Origin: Poindextera sp963706385
GTDB lineage: Bacteria; Pseudomonadota; Alphaproteobacteria; Caulobacterales; Caulobacteraceae
Assembly: GCA_963706385.1 (NCBI GenBank)
Contig: OY970153.1
Location: 2,542,001 to 2,606,000, forward strand
Direction: 5' to 3'
Length of the DNA stretch: 64,000 nt
The notes below the pieces were generated by a model. The model searched no databases. It worked only from the letters and a program-made list of their open reading frames with translations, and was not told where the DNA came from. Numbering within the stretch: the first letter of the stretch is position 1; each line of letters starts with the position of its first letter. Position numbers and translations under genes: made by a program. Positions 52,745 to 60,454 of the stretch are shown in pieces.

Positions 52745-53392
52745 TTAACCGTGCGTCAGGCGCTGGGCGGGCGCGGCCTTGGCCTCCGCCGCGGCGATCG
52801 CCGCGTCCAGCGCCTCCAGGCTCTGTTCGCCGCTCAGCCGCTGGCCGTTCACCAGGAAGGTCGGCGTGCCGTCGATCCCGTCGCGGGAGAGATAGCGTTG
52901 GATGCGGTCGTTCAGCGCCCGCAGCCCGGCCTTGTCGTTAAGGCAGGCGTCCACCGCCTTTTCGTCCATCCCCGCGCCGGCGGCGATCTTCAGTAGGGGG
53001 TTCTTGAGGTCCCCGGTCGCATAGATTTCCGTCTGGGCGCGGAATATGGCGTCCACCACGCTGAAATACTTATCCTTTCCGGCGCAGCGCGCGATCAGGA
53101 AGCTGGCCGCGGCGAACTCGATCGGCTGGGTCAGGAACTCGCGAAAGGCGTAGAGCACCCGGCCGGTGTCGATGTATTTGGCCTTGAACGCCGGGAACAC
53201 CTCGTTGTTGAACCTGGCGCAGTGCGGGCAGCTGGCCGAGGCGTATTCGATCACCGTGACCCTGGCCTTGGGCGAGCCCATGACCATGTCGTCCGGCTCG
53301 ACCGCGGCGAGCGCGGCCCCGGCCAGGCTTGGCCTGGCCAGTCCGGCGCCGAGCCCGAGCGCGGCGCCGCCGATGAACAGCCTTCGATCCAT
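52745..53392 (-). CDS. DsbA-family thiol oxidoreductase, copy 2
   Basis: 215 residues. The N-terminus MDRRLFIGGAALGLGAG resembles a twin-arginine (Tat) signal followed by an ARPSLAGAALA cleavage area. The domain is nearly superimposable on its neighbour: VTVIEYASASCPHCARFNNE, FPAFKAKYIDTGRVLYAFREF, LIARCAGKDKYFSVVDAIF and GTPTFLVNGQRLSGEQSLEAL. The two genes are therefore a tandem duplication, one with lipoprotein-like and one with Tat-like export signal. It should oxidise or isomerise disulfides in the periplasm. Confidence 0.9.
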   Translation of the reverse strand: MDRRLFIGGAALGLGAGLARPSLAGAALAAVEPDDMVMGSPKARVTVIEYASASCPHCARFNNEVFPAFKAKYIDTGRVLYAFREFLTQPIEFAAASFLIARCAGKDKYFSVVDAIFRAQTEIYATGDLKNPLLKIAAGAGMDEKAVDACLNDKAGLRALNDRIQRYLSRDGIDGTPTFLVNGQRLSGEQSLEALDAAIAAAEAKAAPAQRLTHG

Positions 53393-53425
53393 GGGCCTAA
53401 ACTCTTCCGTGCAAGGGGTGGGTGG

Positions 53426-53989
53426 TCAGGAGGGCGGCTGCTGGCGCAACACGTGCCGGCCCAGGCGGCGCAGGGCCCCCTTCAGCGGGCCTTCGGCAAG
53501 CCGGTCCAGGCCGGATTCCAGCTCGGCCTCGAGTTCCGCGTCCAGCGGCTGGGCGCGCCGGCGCCGCGCCTGGGCGGCCTTGGCGGCGGCCTGGCCGGCG
53601 TCCGCCCGGCGCACCGGACCCTGCACGATGCGCAGCCTGGCCACCGCGCCCTCGCCCAGGAACAGGTTGACCCGCGCCACGATCTCGGCCGCCTGGTGCT
53701 GGATCAGGGCCGCGGCCGGCCCGTCGACCTTCAGCTCCAGCACCGCGCCGCCGCCATTGCGCGGCTTGCTGAGCCTGGCCGGCTCGGTGCGGGCGGCGAG
53801 CTGTTCGCCGGCGATCTCGCGCCAGCGGGCCTTCAGCCCGTCGGGGCCCTGGCCGAACCGCTCGTCCAGCGCCTTGACCAGTTTGGCCAGCGAGCGGCCG
53901 GCCGCCGGCGGCGAGCGCCGAGGCGGGCGGGTGCGCTTGGCCGCCAGGATGCGGACCGCCTCGTCGGGCGAGGGCAGGGAGCGGGGCAT
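53426..53989 (-). CDS. DUF721 (DciA-like) protein
   Basis: 187 residues, basic. The DUF721 core appears at about 30-110: SLAKLVKALDERFGQGPDGLKARWREIAGEQLAARTEPARL, then VLELKVDGPAAALIQHQAAEIVARVNLFLG. The family includes DciA, the helicase loader/operator of bacteria lacking DnaC, and several uncharacterised nucleic-acid-binding relatives. In alphaproteobacteria a DUF721 gene next to a dsbA-like gene and smc is a usual arrangement. Start ATG 53989. Divergent from mutY with 43 bases between starts. Confidence 0.82.
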   Translation of the reverse strand: MPRSLPSPDEAVRILAAKRTRPPRRSPPAAGRSLAKLVKALDERFGQGPDGLKARWREIAGEQLAARTEPARLSKPRNGGGAVLELKVDGPAAALIQHQAAEIVARVNLFLGEGAVARLRIVQGPVRRADAGQAAAKAAQARRRRAQPLDAELEAELESGLDRLAEGPLKGALRRLGRHVLRQQPPS

Positions 53990-54032
53990 GCCCTCTTATA
54001 GCCGCGTCGCGGCTGGCCCGCTATGACGGGGC

Positions 54033-55091
54033 GTGGCGCCCGTCAAAACCTCCATCCGCAAACAGCTCCTCGCCTGGTACGCCGCCAACGCCCGCGACCT
54101 GCCTTGGCGCGTGGGGCCGGGCGCGCGGGCGGGGGGCGCGCGGGCCGATCCCTATCGGGTGTGGCTCTCCGAGGTGATGCTGCAGCAGACCACGGTCGCG
54201 CACGCCGCGCCCTATTTTTTGGCGTTCGTCGGGCGCTGGCCGACGGTCTCGGCCCTGGCCGCCGCCGAGGACGGCGAGGTGATGGCGGCCTGGGCGGGGC
54301 TCGGCTACTACGCCCGCGCCCGCAACCTGCTGGCCTGCGCGCGGGCGGTGGCGAGGGATCACGGTGGCGTCTTTCCGGGCGACGAGGCGGGGCTTTTGGC
54401 GCTGCCGGGCGTTGGCGCCTACACCGCCGCGGCGGTGGCGGCGATCGCCTTCGACCAGCCGGCCAACGTGGTCGACGGCAATGTCGAGCGGGTGATCGCC
54501 CGGCTTTACGCCGTCGAGGCGCCGCTGCCGGCGGCCAAGCCCGAGCTGAAGGCCCTGGCGGGGCGGCTGGTCGACGCCGACCGCCCCGGCGACTGGGCCC
54601 AGGCGCTGATGGACCTGGGCGCGCTGATCTGCCGGCCCAAGGCGCCGCTGTGCGAGCGCTGTCCGCTGGCCGGATCGTGCGCGGCGCGGGCCGCCGGCGC
54701 GCCGGAGACCTGGCCGAGGCGCTCGGCCAAGGCCGACCGGCCCCGGCGCCACGGCGCGGCCTATCTGCTCGTGTGGGGGAGCCAAGTCGGCCTGGTGCGC
54801 CGTCCGCCGAAGGGCTTGCTCGGCGGCATGTTGGCCCTGCCGACCAGCGACTGGCGCGCCCGGCCCTGGACCGCCTCGGAGGTCAGGGCGGCGGCCCCGG
54901 CGGCGGGAGCGTGGCGGCGGGTCGGCGAGATCGAGCACGTCTTCACCCACTTTTCCCTGACCCTGCAGGTCTGGCGGGCGGAGGCCGACGATATGGCGGC
55001 GGACCTGATCTGGTCCCCGCGCGAGGCCCTCGCCGGCCTGCCCAGCGTGTTCCTCAAAGCGGCGCGGGCGGGGCTGACTCCATCGGGCTAG
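54033..55091 (+). CDS. mutY: A/G-specific adenine DNA glycosylase
   Basis: 352 residues, GTG start. Motifs are VWLSEVMLQQTTVAHAAPYF (catalytic Glu, ~44-50), the helix-hairpin-helix LPGVGAYTAAAVAAIAFDQ with the catalytic Asp, and VDGNVERVIAR. The Fe-S cluster ligands follow the C-x6-C-x2-C-x5-C pattern in CRPKAPLCERCPLAGSC. A C-terminal NUDIX-like domain (~235-345) recognises 8-oxoG. It removes adenine mispaired with 8-oxoguanine. Its last 38 bases overlap the 3' end of the convergent ccrM gene. Confidence 0.96.
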   Translation: MAPVKTSIRKQLLAWYAANARDLPWRVGPGARAGGARADPYRVWLSEVMLQQTTVAHAAPYFLAFVGRWPTVSALAAAEDGEVMAAWAGLGYYARARNLLACARAVARDHGGVFPGDEAGLLALPGVGAYTAAAVAAIAFDQPANVVDGNVERVIARLYAVEAPLPAAKPELKALAGRLVDADRPGDWAQALMDLGALICRPKAPLCERCPLAGSCAARAAGAPETWPRRSAKADRPRRHGAAYLLVWGSQVGLVRRPPKGLLGGMLALPTSDWRARPWTASEVRAAAPAAGAWRRVGEIEHVFTHFSLTLQVWRAEADDMAADLIWSPREALAGLPSVFLKAARAGLTPSG

Positions 55092-56172
55092 GCGCCTCGG
55101 CATGGCCGGCGCGGACCTTGGCCCGCAGCACGTCGATCGGCGTCAGGCCCCGGTCGGTCTTGAAGTGCCAAAAGGTCCAGCCGTTGCAGGCCGGGATCGA
55201 CTGGACCATGGCCCCCAGCTTGTGGATCGAGCCGGCCAGATCGCCCAGCATCAGGCTGCCGTCGGCGCGCACCCGCGCCACCCGCTCGCCCTTGGGGCAG
55301 TAGAGCTTGTCGCCCGGACGCAGCAGCCCCGCCTCGACGATCTGGCCGAACGGGATGCGCGGCTCGGAGCGCTTGGAGCCGAACACGTCCAGGTCGCTTG
55401 GGGCCGCCGGGATCACCTTGGCGATGCGCTCGCGGGCCAGGGCGGCGTAGATGCTCTCGCGCTCGATGCCGATGAACCGGCGGCCGAGCCGCTTGGCCGC
55501 GGCCCCGGTGGTGCCAACGCCGAAGAACGGGTCTAGCACCAGATCGCCCGGCTTGGACGAGGACAGGATCACCCGGTGCAGCAGGGCCTCTGGCTTCTGG
55601 GTCGGGTGGGCCTTCGCGCCCGAGGCGTCCTTGATCCGCTCCTCGCCGGTGCACAGGGCCAGCGTCCAGTCCGAGCGCATCTGCAGCTCGTCGTTGGCCA
55701 TCTTCATCGCGTCGTAGTTGAAGGTGTAGCGCTTGGGCCCGCGGTGCTTGGCGGCCCAGATCAGGGTCTCGTGGGCGTTTGTGAACCGCGTGCCCTTGAA
55801 GTTCGGCATCGGGTTGGACTTGCGCCAGATGATGTCGTTCAGGATCCAGAAGCCGAGGTCCTGCAGCGCCGCTCCGACCCGAAAGACGTTATGGTAGCTG
55901 CCAATCACCCACAGGGCGCCGTCGTCCTTCAGCACCCGCCGGCAGGCGCTCAGCCACTCGCGGGTGAAGGCGTCGTAGGCCTCGAACGAGGTGAACTGGT
56001 CCCAGTGGTCGTCGACCGCGTCGACCTTGGAATTGTCGGGCCGCAAGAGTTCGCCGCCGAGCTGAAGGTTGTAGGGCGGGTCGGCGAAGACCAGGTCGAC
56101 GGACTTGTCCGGCAGCTTCGCCAGTTCGGCGATGCAGTCGCCCTCGATGATGGTTTCCGGCCCGAAGCTCAT
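55054..56172 (-). CDS. ccrM: Cell-cycle-regulated DNA adenine methyltransferase (GANTC)
   Basis: 372 residues from ATG 56172 (MSFGPETIIEGDC); an upstream in-frame start at 56214 is less likely. It is an N6-adenine methyltransferase of the beta class: DPPY at 31-34 (FADPPYNLQLGGELLRPD), LDPFFGVGTTGAAAKRLG for SAM binding, and the CcrM C-terminal domain (PFGQIVEAGLLRPGDKLYCPKGERV, PACNGWTFWHFKTDRGL) needed for hemimethylated-site recognition and processivity. It methylates A in GANTC, marking replicated DNA and timing transcription. The tail after KVRAGHAE is longer than in Caulobacter (358 residues) and lies over mutY. The promoter has a CtrA-like box and GANTC sites. Confidence 0.96.
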   Translation of the reverse strand: MSFGPETIIEGDCIAELAKLPDKSVDLVFADPPYNLQLGGELLRPDNSKVDAVDDHWDQFTSFEAYDAFTREWLSACRRVLKDDGALWVIGSYHNVFRVGAALQDLGFWILNDIIWRKSNPMPNFKGTRFTNAHETLIWAAKHRGPKRYTFNYDAMKMANDELQMRSDWTLALCTGEERIKDASGAKAHPTQKPEALLHRVILSSSKPGDLVLDPFFGVGTTGAAAKRLGRRFIGIERESIYAALARERIAKVIPAAPSDLDVFGSKRSEPRIPFGQIVEAGLLRPGDKLYCPKGERVARVRADGSLMLGDLAGSIHKLGAMVQSIPACNGWTFWHFKTDRGLTPIDVLRAKVRAGHAEAPSPMESAPPAPL

Positions 56173-56189
56173 CCGACGCACCCCGCCTT

Positions 56190-56244
56190 GAATCCGGGAA
56201 ACTGCGGCGGACACGGTTAAGGTCGCTCTAACGCTAAGGGATTC
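56190..56244 (-). promoter_or_regulatory. ccrM promoter region: CtrA-like box between two GANTC sites
   Basis: TTAA-N7-CTAA at 56217-56231 matches the CtrA box at 7 of 8 positions. GAATC at 56190-56194 lies 18-22 bases upstream of the ccrM start, and GATTC at 56240-56244 adjoins the stop of the upstream ClC gene. The Caulobacter ccrM promoter is known to be CtrA-activated and to contain GANTC sites that switch it off when methylated; the same layout here supports conserved control. Confidence 0.6.
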
Positions 56245-58044
56245 CTAAGCGCCGCCGGCCAGACCCGCGCGGGCCTTGTCCAGCTCCTCGGCGTAGCGGC
56301 GCAGGGCGTAGCCCTCGGTCAGCAGCCCGATCACCTTGCGGTTTTCCGGACTGTCGACCACGGCGAGCGCCTCGCTTTCGGTGCGCTCGAAGATCGACAC
56401 CGCCTGTTTGACGTTCATCTCGGGCAGCAGCGGGCTGTCGCGCCATTGGGCGATGTCGGCGGCGGTGCGGCCGCGGTCGCCGCCGGGCTGGTCGGCGATG
56501 GCGAAGGCCTCGGCGATCAACGCCATGCCCAGATAGCGACCCTCGGAATCGACCACCACCACCCGCTGGGTCGAACCGAGCGGGTAGCGCTGGCGAAGCT
56601 CGGCCAAGCTGGCCGCGCCGGGGATGGTCGCCGGCTCGCGCCGCATCATCCGCTGGACCACCAGTTGGCGCATCCAGCCGACGTCGATGGCGCCGCGGAT
56701 GGTCTCGCCGCGCAGGTGCAGTCGCCAGGTCGAGAAGGAGTAGCCGAAGGTCTGGCGCACCACGAGGCTGGTGACGACGCAGGCGGCCAGGACGATGGTC
56801 GTCACCGCGAAATCGCCGGTGGTCTCCAGCACCAGGAACGACATGGTCAGCGGCCCGCCGACCACCGAAACCGCCAAGGTGCTCATGCCCACCAGCACGC
56901 AGATCGTCGGATCGACCGCCAGGGCGGGGGCGAAGCTGGCCAGCAGCACCGCCGCCAGCTTGCCGGCCAGCGCCCCGAGGAACAGGGAGGCGAAGAACAG
57001 TCCGCCCCGGAACCCCGACCCCAGCGAGACCACCGAGGCCAGCATCTTCAGCCCGAACAGGGTGACCAGGGTCAGGGCCGAGAGCCGCGCGGGCAGATCG
57101 ACCGCTAGCGCGCCGTGGCCGGACGCCAGCACCTGGGGCGTGATCAGCGCCAGACCGGCCATCGCGCAGCCGCCGATCCCCGGCCGCACCGATCGGGGCA
57201 GGCGGATCAGGTCCTGAGCCCGCTCCATCAGATAGACCGATCGCATGATGGCGATGCCGAGCCCCGCGCACAGAACGCCGAAGCCGATCATCAGCGGGTA
57301 GTCGATCAGGAGGGGCGCGGCCGCGGGCGGCAGGCTCATCTGATAGGTGACGGCGCGCACCGCCCGCGCGGTCAACACGCCCGCCAGGCTCGCCGCCAGG
57401 ATCGGCGCGGCGTTGGCGATCGAATAGACCCCGACGATCAGCTCGAAGGCGTAGAAGGCGCCGGTCAAGGGCGCGCCGAACGCCGCCCCGATCGCCCCAC
57501 CTGCGCCGCATCCGACCAGCACCCTGAGATCCGCGCGCCGCAGCCGAAGCGCCACGCCGAGCTTCGAGGCCAGCCCCCCGCCCATCTGGGCGTAGCCGGC
57601 CTCCAGCCCGACCGAGGCGCCGCAGCCGTTGGACAACAGGGTCTGGAAGGTCACCCACAGGCTGTCGCGCAGCGGCATGCGCCCGCCGTGCAGGGCGTTG
57701 GCTTCGATCGGATCGACCGCGATGGTCCGTCGCCTGCGGGTCCAGATCCAGTTGGCCGCCGCCAGCGCAAGACCGCCCATGACCGGGGCGCCAAGGCCGC
57801 GGGGCAGGCTGGACGCTCCGCTCAGCCGCTCGCCGCCGATGCCGAACAGCACATCGTGCATCCCGCTGGAAAGCGCGCCCAAGAGCGCGACCGCCAGGCC
57901 CGCGGCGACGCCCGCCAGCACGCCCAGCACCACCATCGAGGCCTCGCTGCCGCGGATCAGGCCGCGCAGGCGAAGCGCGGCGTCGCGCAAGGGCGGCGCC
58001 AGGACGCGGGCCCGCTCTTCGGGTTCAGACGCCGGGCTGGTCAT
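56245..58044 (-). CDS. ClC-family chloride channel/antiporter with CBS domains
   Basis: 599 residues from ATG 58044. About ten or more membrane segments contain the ClC selectivity motifs: SNGCGASVGLEAGYAQMG (GxxxGPE region with GLEAG), GAGGAIGAAFGAPLTGAFYAFE and LGSGFRGGLFFASLFLG. A C-terminal pair of CBS domains (~440-590) is seen in STQRVVVVDSEGRYLGMALI and SEALAVVDSPENRKVIGLLTEGYAL. The Glu in GLEAG is the external gate position typical of transporters. It moves Cl-. The gene overlaps rnhB by 20 bases upstream and precedes ccrM. Confidence 0.92.
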   Translation of the reverse strand: MTSPASEPEERARVLAPPLRDAALRLRGLIRGSEASMVVLGVLAGVAAGLAVALLGALSSGMHDVLFGIGGERLSGASSLPRGLGAPVMGGLALAAANWIWTRRRRTIAVDPIEANALHGGRMPLRDSLWVTFQTLLSNGCGASVGLEAGYAQMGGGLASKLGVALRLRRADLRVLVGCGAGGAIGAAFGAPLTGAFYAFELIVGVYSIANAAPILAASLAGVLTARAVRAVTYQMSLPPAAAPLLIDYPLMIGFGVLCAGLGIAIMRSVYLMERAQDLIRLPRSVRPGIGGCAMAGLALITPQVLASGHGALAVDLPARLSALTLVTLFGLKMLASVVSLGSGFRGGLFFASLFLGALAGKLAAVLLASFAPALAVDPTICVLVGMSTLAVSVVGGPLTMSFLVLETTGDFAVTTIVLAACVVTSLVVRQTFGYSFSTWRLHLRGETIRGAIDVGWMRQLVVQRMMRREPATIPGAASLAELRQRYPLGSTQRVVVVDSEGRYLGMALIAEAFAIADQPGGDRGRTAADIAQWRDSPLLPEMNVKQAVSIFERTESEALAVVDSPENRKVIGLLTEGYALRRYAEELDKARAGLAGGA

Positions 58045-58675
58045 CCGCCTCGGCCAGATCGCGCAAGCCGCCTCTCGAAATCGCACGACCGCCTTCCGTC
58101 AGCGCCCGCAGCGGCGCCCAGCCCATGCGGTGGATGGCGCAGGGCCCAAGCCGCGCCAGCGCCTCCAGATGCGCCGGCACGCCATAGCCCTTGTGCTCGG
58201 CGAAACCGTAGCCGGGATGGCGCGCGTCCATCTCGATCATCAGCCGGTCGCGCGCGGTCTTGGCCAGGATCGAGGCCGCAGCGATCGAGCAGCACAGGCC
58301 GTCGCCGCCGACGACGGTCTTGACCGGGACCGGAAGGTCGAAGGCGTCGGCGCCGTCCACCAGGGCGAAGGCGGGCGCCGGGGTCAGGGTCTCGACCGCC
58401 CGGCGCATGGCCAGGCCGCTGGCGCGCAGGATGTTCAGCGCCGCGATCTCCTCGACGCTGGCGAAAGCGACCGACCAGGCCAGCGCCGAGGCCTTGATCT
58501 CGCCCTCCAGCCGCTCGCGCGTCCTGGCGGTCAGTTTTTTCGAATCGTTCAATCCATCCGGAACCTGTTCGGCGCGCAGGATCACCGCCGCCGCAAAGAC
58601 CGGCCCGGCGAGCGGGCCGCGCCCGGCCTCGTCGACGCCGCAGACCGGCGCGGGGCCGGCGGTCTCGAATCGCAT
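58025..58675 (-). CDS. rnhB: Ribonuclease HII
   Basis: 216 residues from ATG 58675. Catalytic acidic residues sit in VCGVDEAGRGPLAGPV (Asp and Glu, ~12-16), LVDGADAF and the downstream ARDRLMIEMDARHPGYGF motif; also NDSKKLTARTRERL and GGDGLCCSIAAASILAKTARD. It cleaves RNA in RNA-DNA hybrids and misincorporated ribonucleotides. The frame is open upstream, but only this start gives the family N-terminus. In Caulobacter rnhB precedes ccrM; here a ClC gene lies between them. Confidence 0.95.
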   Translation of the reverse strand: MRFETAGPAPVCGVDEAGRGPLAGPVFAAAVILRAEQVPDGLNDSKKLTARTRERLEGEIKASALAWSVAFASVEEIAALNILRASGLAMRRAVETLTPAPAFALVDGADAFDLPVPVKTVVGGDGLCCSIAAASILAKTARDRLMIEMDARHPGYGFAEHKGYGVPAHLEALARLGPCAIHRMGWAPLRALTEGGRAISRGGLRDLAEADDQPGV

Positions 58676-58704
58676 GTCGGGGCCGGCGGGCCTTACCCGC
58701 GGTC

Positions 58705-59298
58705 TCACGGCGGCCCCATGCGGGAGACCGCCTCGTGGCGGAAACAGTCGGTGATGTGGTCGTTGACCATGCCCACCGCCTGCATGAAGGCGTAGACGAT
58801 CACCGGGCCGCAGAACTTGAAGCCCTTGGCCTTCAGCGCCCTGGCCATCTCGACCGCCAGCGGGGTCTGGGCGGGAACCTGGCTGACATGGCTCCATTGG
58901 TTGCGGATCGGCGCGCCGCCGGTGAAGCTCCAGAGGAAGGCCGAGAAGTCCTCGCCCGCCTCGCGCATGTCCAGCCAGATCCGCGCGCCGGCGATCGCCG
59001 CGTCGATCTTGGCGTTGGAGCGGACGATGCCGGCGTCGGCCATCAGCCGCGCGCGGTCCGCCGCGCCGAACCGGACGACGATCTCGGGATCGAAACCGGC
59101 GAAGGCGGCGCGGAACGCCTCGCGCTTCCTCAGGATGGTGATCCACGCCAAGCCGGCCTGGAAGCCGTCCAGCACCAGCTTCTCCCACAGCGCCCGGCTG
59201 TCGTATTCGGGCACGCCCCATTCGGTGTCGTGATAGGCCTCGTACAGCGGATCGCCCGCCATGCCGCGCCAGGCGCACCAATTCGGCTGCTCGCTCAT
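58705..59298 (-). CDS. tag: DNA-3-methyladenine glycosylase I
   Basis: 197 residues. The Tag family pattern is clear: CAWRGMAGDPLYEAYHDTEWGVP (N-terminal zinc Cys and His, ~8-30), LVLDGFQAGLAWITILRKR, the DAGIVRSNAKIDAAIAGA helix-hairpin-helix region, FKFCGPVIVYAFMQAVGMVNDH and a C-terminal zinc His/Cys in HITDCFRHEA. It removes 3-methyladenine from alkylated DNA. It is 29 bases upstream of rnhB on the same strand, so a repair-related run tag-rnhB is likely. Confidence 0.95.
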   Translation of the reverse strand: MSEQPNWCAWRGMAGDPLYEAYHDTEWGVPEYDSRALWEKLVLDGFQAGLAWITILRKREAFRAAFAGFDPEIVVRFGAADRARLMADAGIVRSNAKIDAAIAGARIWLDMREAGEDFSAFLWSFTGGAPIRNQWSHVSQVPAQTPLAVEMARALKAKGFKFCGPVIVYAFMQAVGMVNDHITDCFRHEAVSRMGPP

Positions 59299-59571
59299 CG
59301 GCCCAGGCTACGCCCGGGAGGGGCCGATGCGGAAGCGGCGGCGGGCGCCCAGGAAACGTTATTGTGCGGACACTATTCTTCCTGGGGCAGGAACGCCGGC
59401 CGCTCGACACGGCCGGTCGAGGAGGCCGCTCTTGTGAGTGCCCACACTATCCAGCCGGGCGAAGGTCAGGATCGTTTCCGTCTTCATTCGCTTGCCAAGC
59501 GCCCCTGAGTCCGGGGTCGGCCAGTAAGCGGGGACACACGCCAGTTTGTGAGCGCCGTCCGCGCCGTCACC
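59299..59571. other. Intergenic region with inverted repeat, possible mobile-element remnant
   Basis: This 273-base gap has no credible gene. CCCAGGAA at 59348-59355 and its complement TTCCTGGG at 59379-59386 form an eight-base stem with a 23-base loop. CACTAT recurs at 59371 and 59444, and GGGGACACACGCCAG near 59530 resembles the short motifs found beside decayed IS200/REP-type elements in other genomes. Base composition is less GC-rich than the flanks. The remnant idea is a guess from texture only. Confidence 0.3.
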
Positions 59572-60390
59572 TCAATCCTCCAGATACCCCGGCCGCTCCA
59601 CCCGCACCGGGCGGCCGTCGACGGTGAGGTTGGCGCCTTCGATCCGGTCCAGGCGCAAGAGCGCCATCGCCCGGCCCGCCGCGCCGGTGCGCACCTCGCC
59701 GGCGCGCAAGTCTCCCGCCAGCACTTCCGCCCCGAACGCCGGCGGGGCGCCGTCGAAGGCGATCGGCAGCATGCGGCTCCTGATCGCGCCCCGCCGTTTC
59801 ATCCGCGAGGTGGTCTCCTGGCCGACGAAACAGCCCTTGTTGAAATCGATGCCGGCCAGGAGGTCGAAGTTGGCCTCGATCGGGTAGGTGGTCTCGGCCG
59901 GGGCGTCGCGGGCCGGGTCGGGCACACCCAGGGCCAGGCGGTGGGCGTCGTAGGCGGCCTCACCGGCGCGCGCCGCGTCGGCGGGCGGCGCCGCGTCATA
60001 GCCGCGCAGGCCGAGCGCCGCCAGGCGCGGATCACGCACCCAGCCCGGTCCCGGATCGCCCGCCGGCGCGGGCCACAGCGCCGTCACCATGCCCTCGTGC
60101 GGGGTGATCTCGACCTTGGCCCGCAGCCGGTAGATCGCCAGCCGCTGGATCAGCGCCTCGCGCCGGTCGGCGGCGACGTCGATCAGGCAGCCGCCCTCTC
60201 GTCCGACCATGAACAGGTCGAACAGCAGCTTGCCCTGCGGCGTCAAAAGCCCGCCGAACCGCGCCTCGCCCGCCGCCAGGGTCAGGGCGTCCTGGGTCAG
60301 CAGCCCTTGCAGGAAGCTTCGCCAGTCGGGTCCGGCGATGCGGACCAGGGCGCGACTGGACAGTGCTGCATAGTGGATCGGTTCGGCCAT
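59572..60390 (-). CDS. ygfZ: YgfZ/GcvT-domain folate-binding protein
   Basis: 272 residues from ATG 60390 (MAEPIHYAALSSRALVRIAG). It has the YgfZ signature KGCFVGQET (~190) containing the conserved Cys, preceded by IEANFDLLAGIDFN, and the GcvT-like N-terminal fold (LQGLLTQDALTL, GGLLTPQGKLLFDLFM). YgfZ proteins assist assembly or repair of Fe-S proteins such as MiaB in a folate-dependent way. The start lies 64 bases from the divergent glycosyltransferase start; the long upstream open frame is rejected. Confidence 0.92.
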   Translation of the reverse strand: MAEPIHYAALSSRALVRIAGPDWRSFLQGLLTQDALTLAAGEARFGGLLTPQGKLLFDLFMVGREGGCLIDVAADRREALIQRLAIYRLRAKVEITPHEGMVTALWPAPAGDPGPGWVRDPRLAALGLRGYDAAPPADAARAGEAAYDAHRLALGVPDPARDAPAETTYPIEANFDLLAGIDFNKGCFVGQETTSRMKRRGAIRSRMLPIAFDGAPPAFGAEVLAGDLRAGEVRTGAAGRAMALLRLDRIEGANLTVDGRPVRVERPGYLED

Positions 60391-60454
60391 GGCGTCCCTG
60401 ATGTGGCGCCGGCCCGGCTCGCGCGCCAGCCCCGCGCGGCCTATAGTCAGGCGG

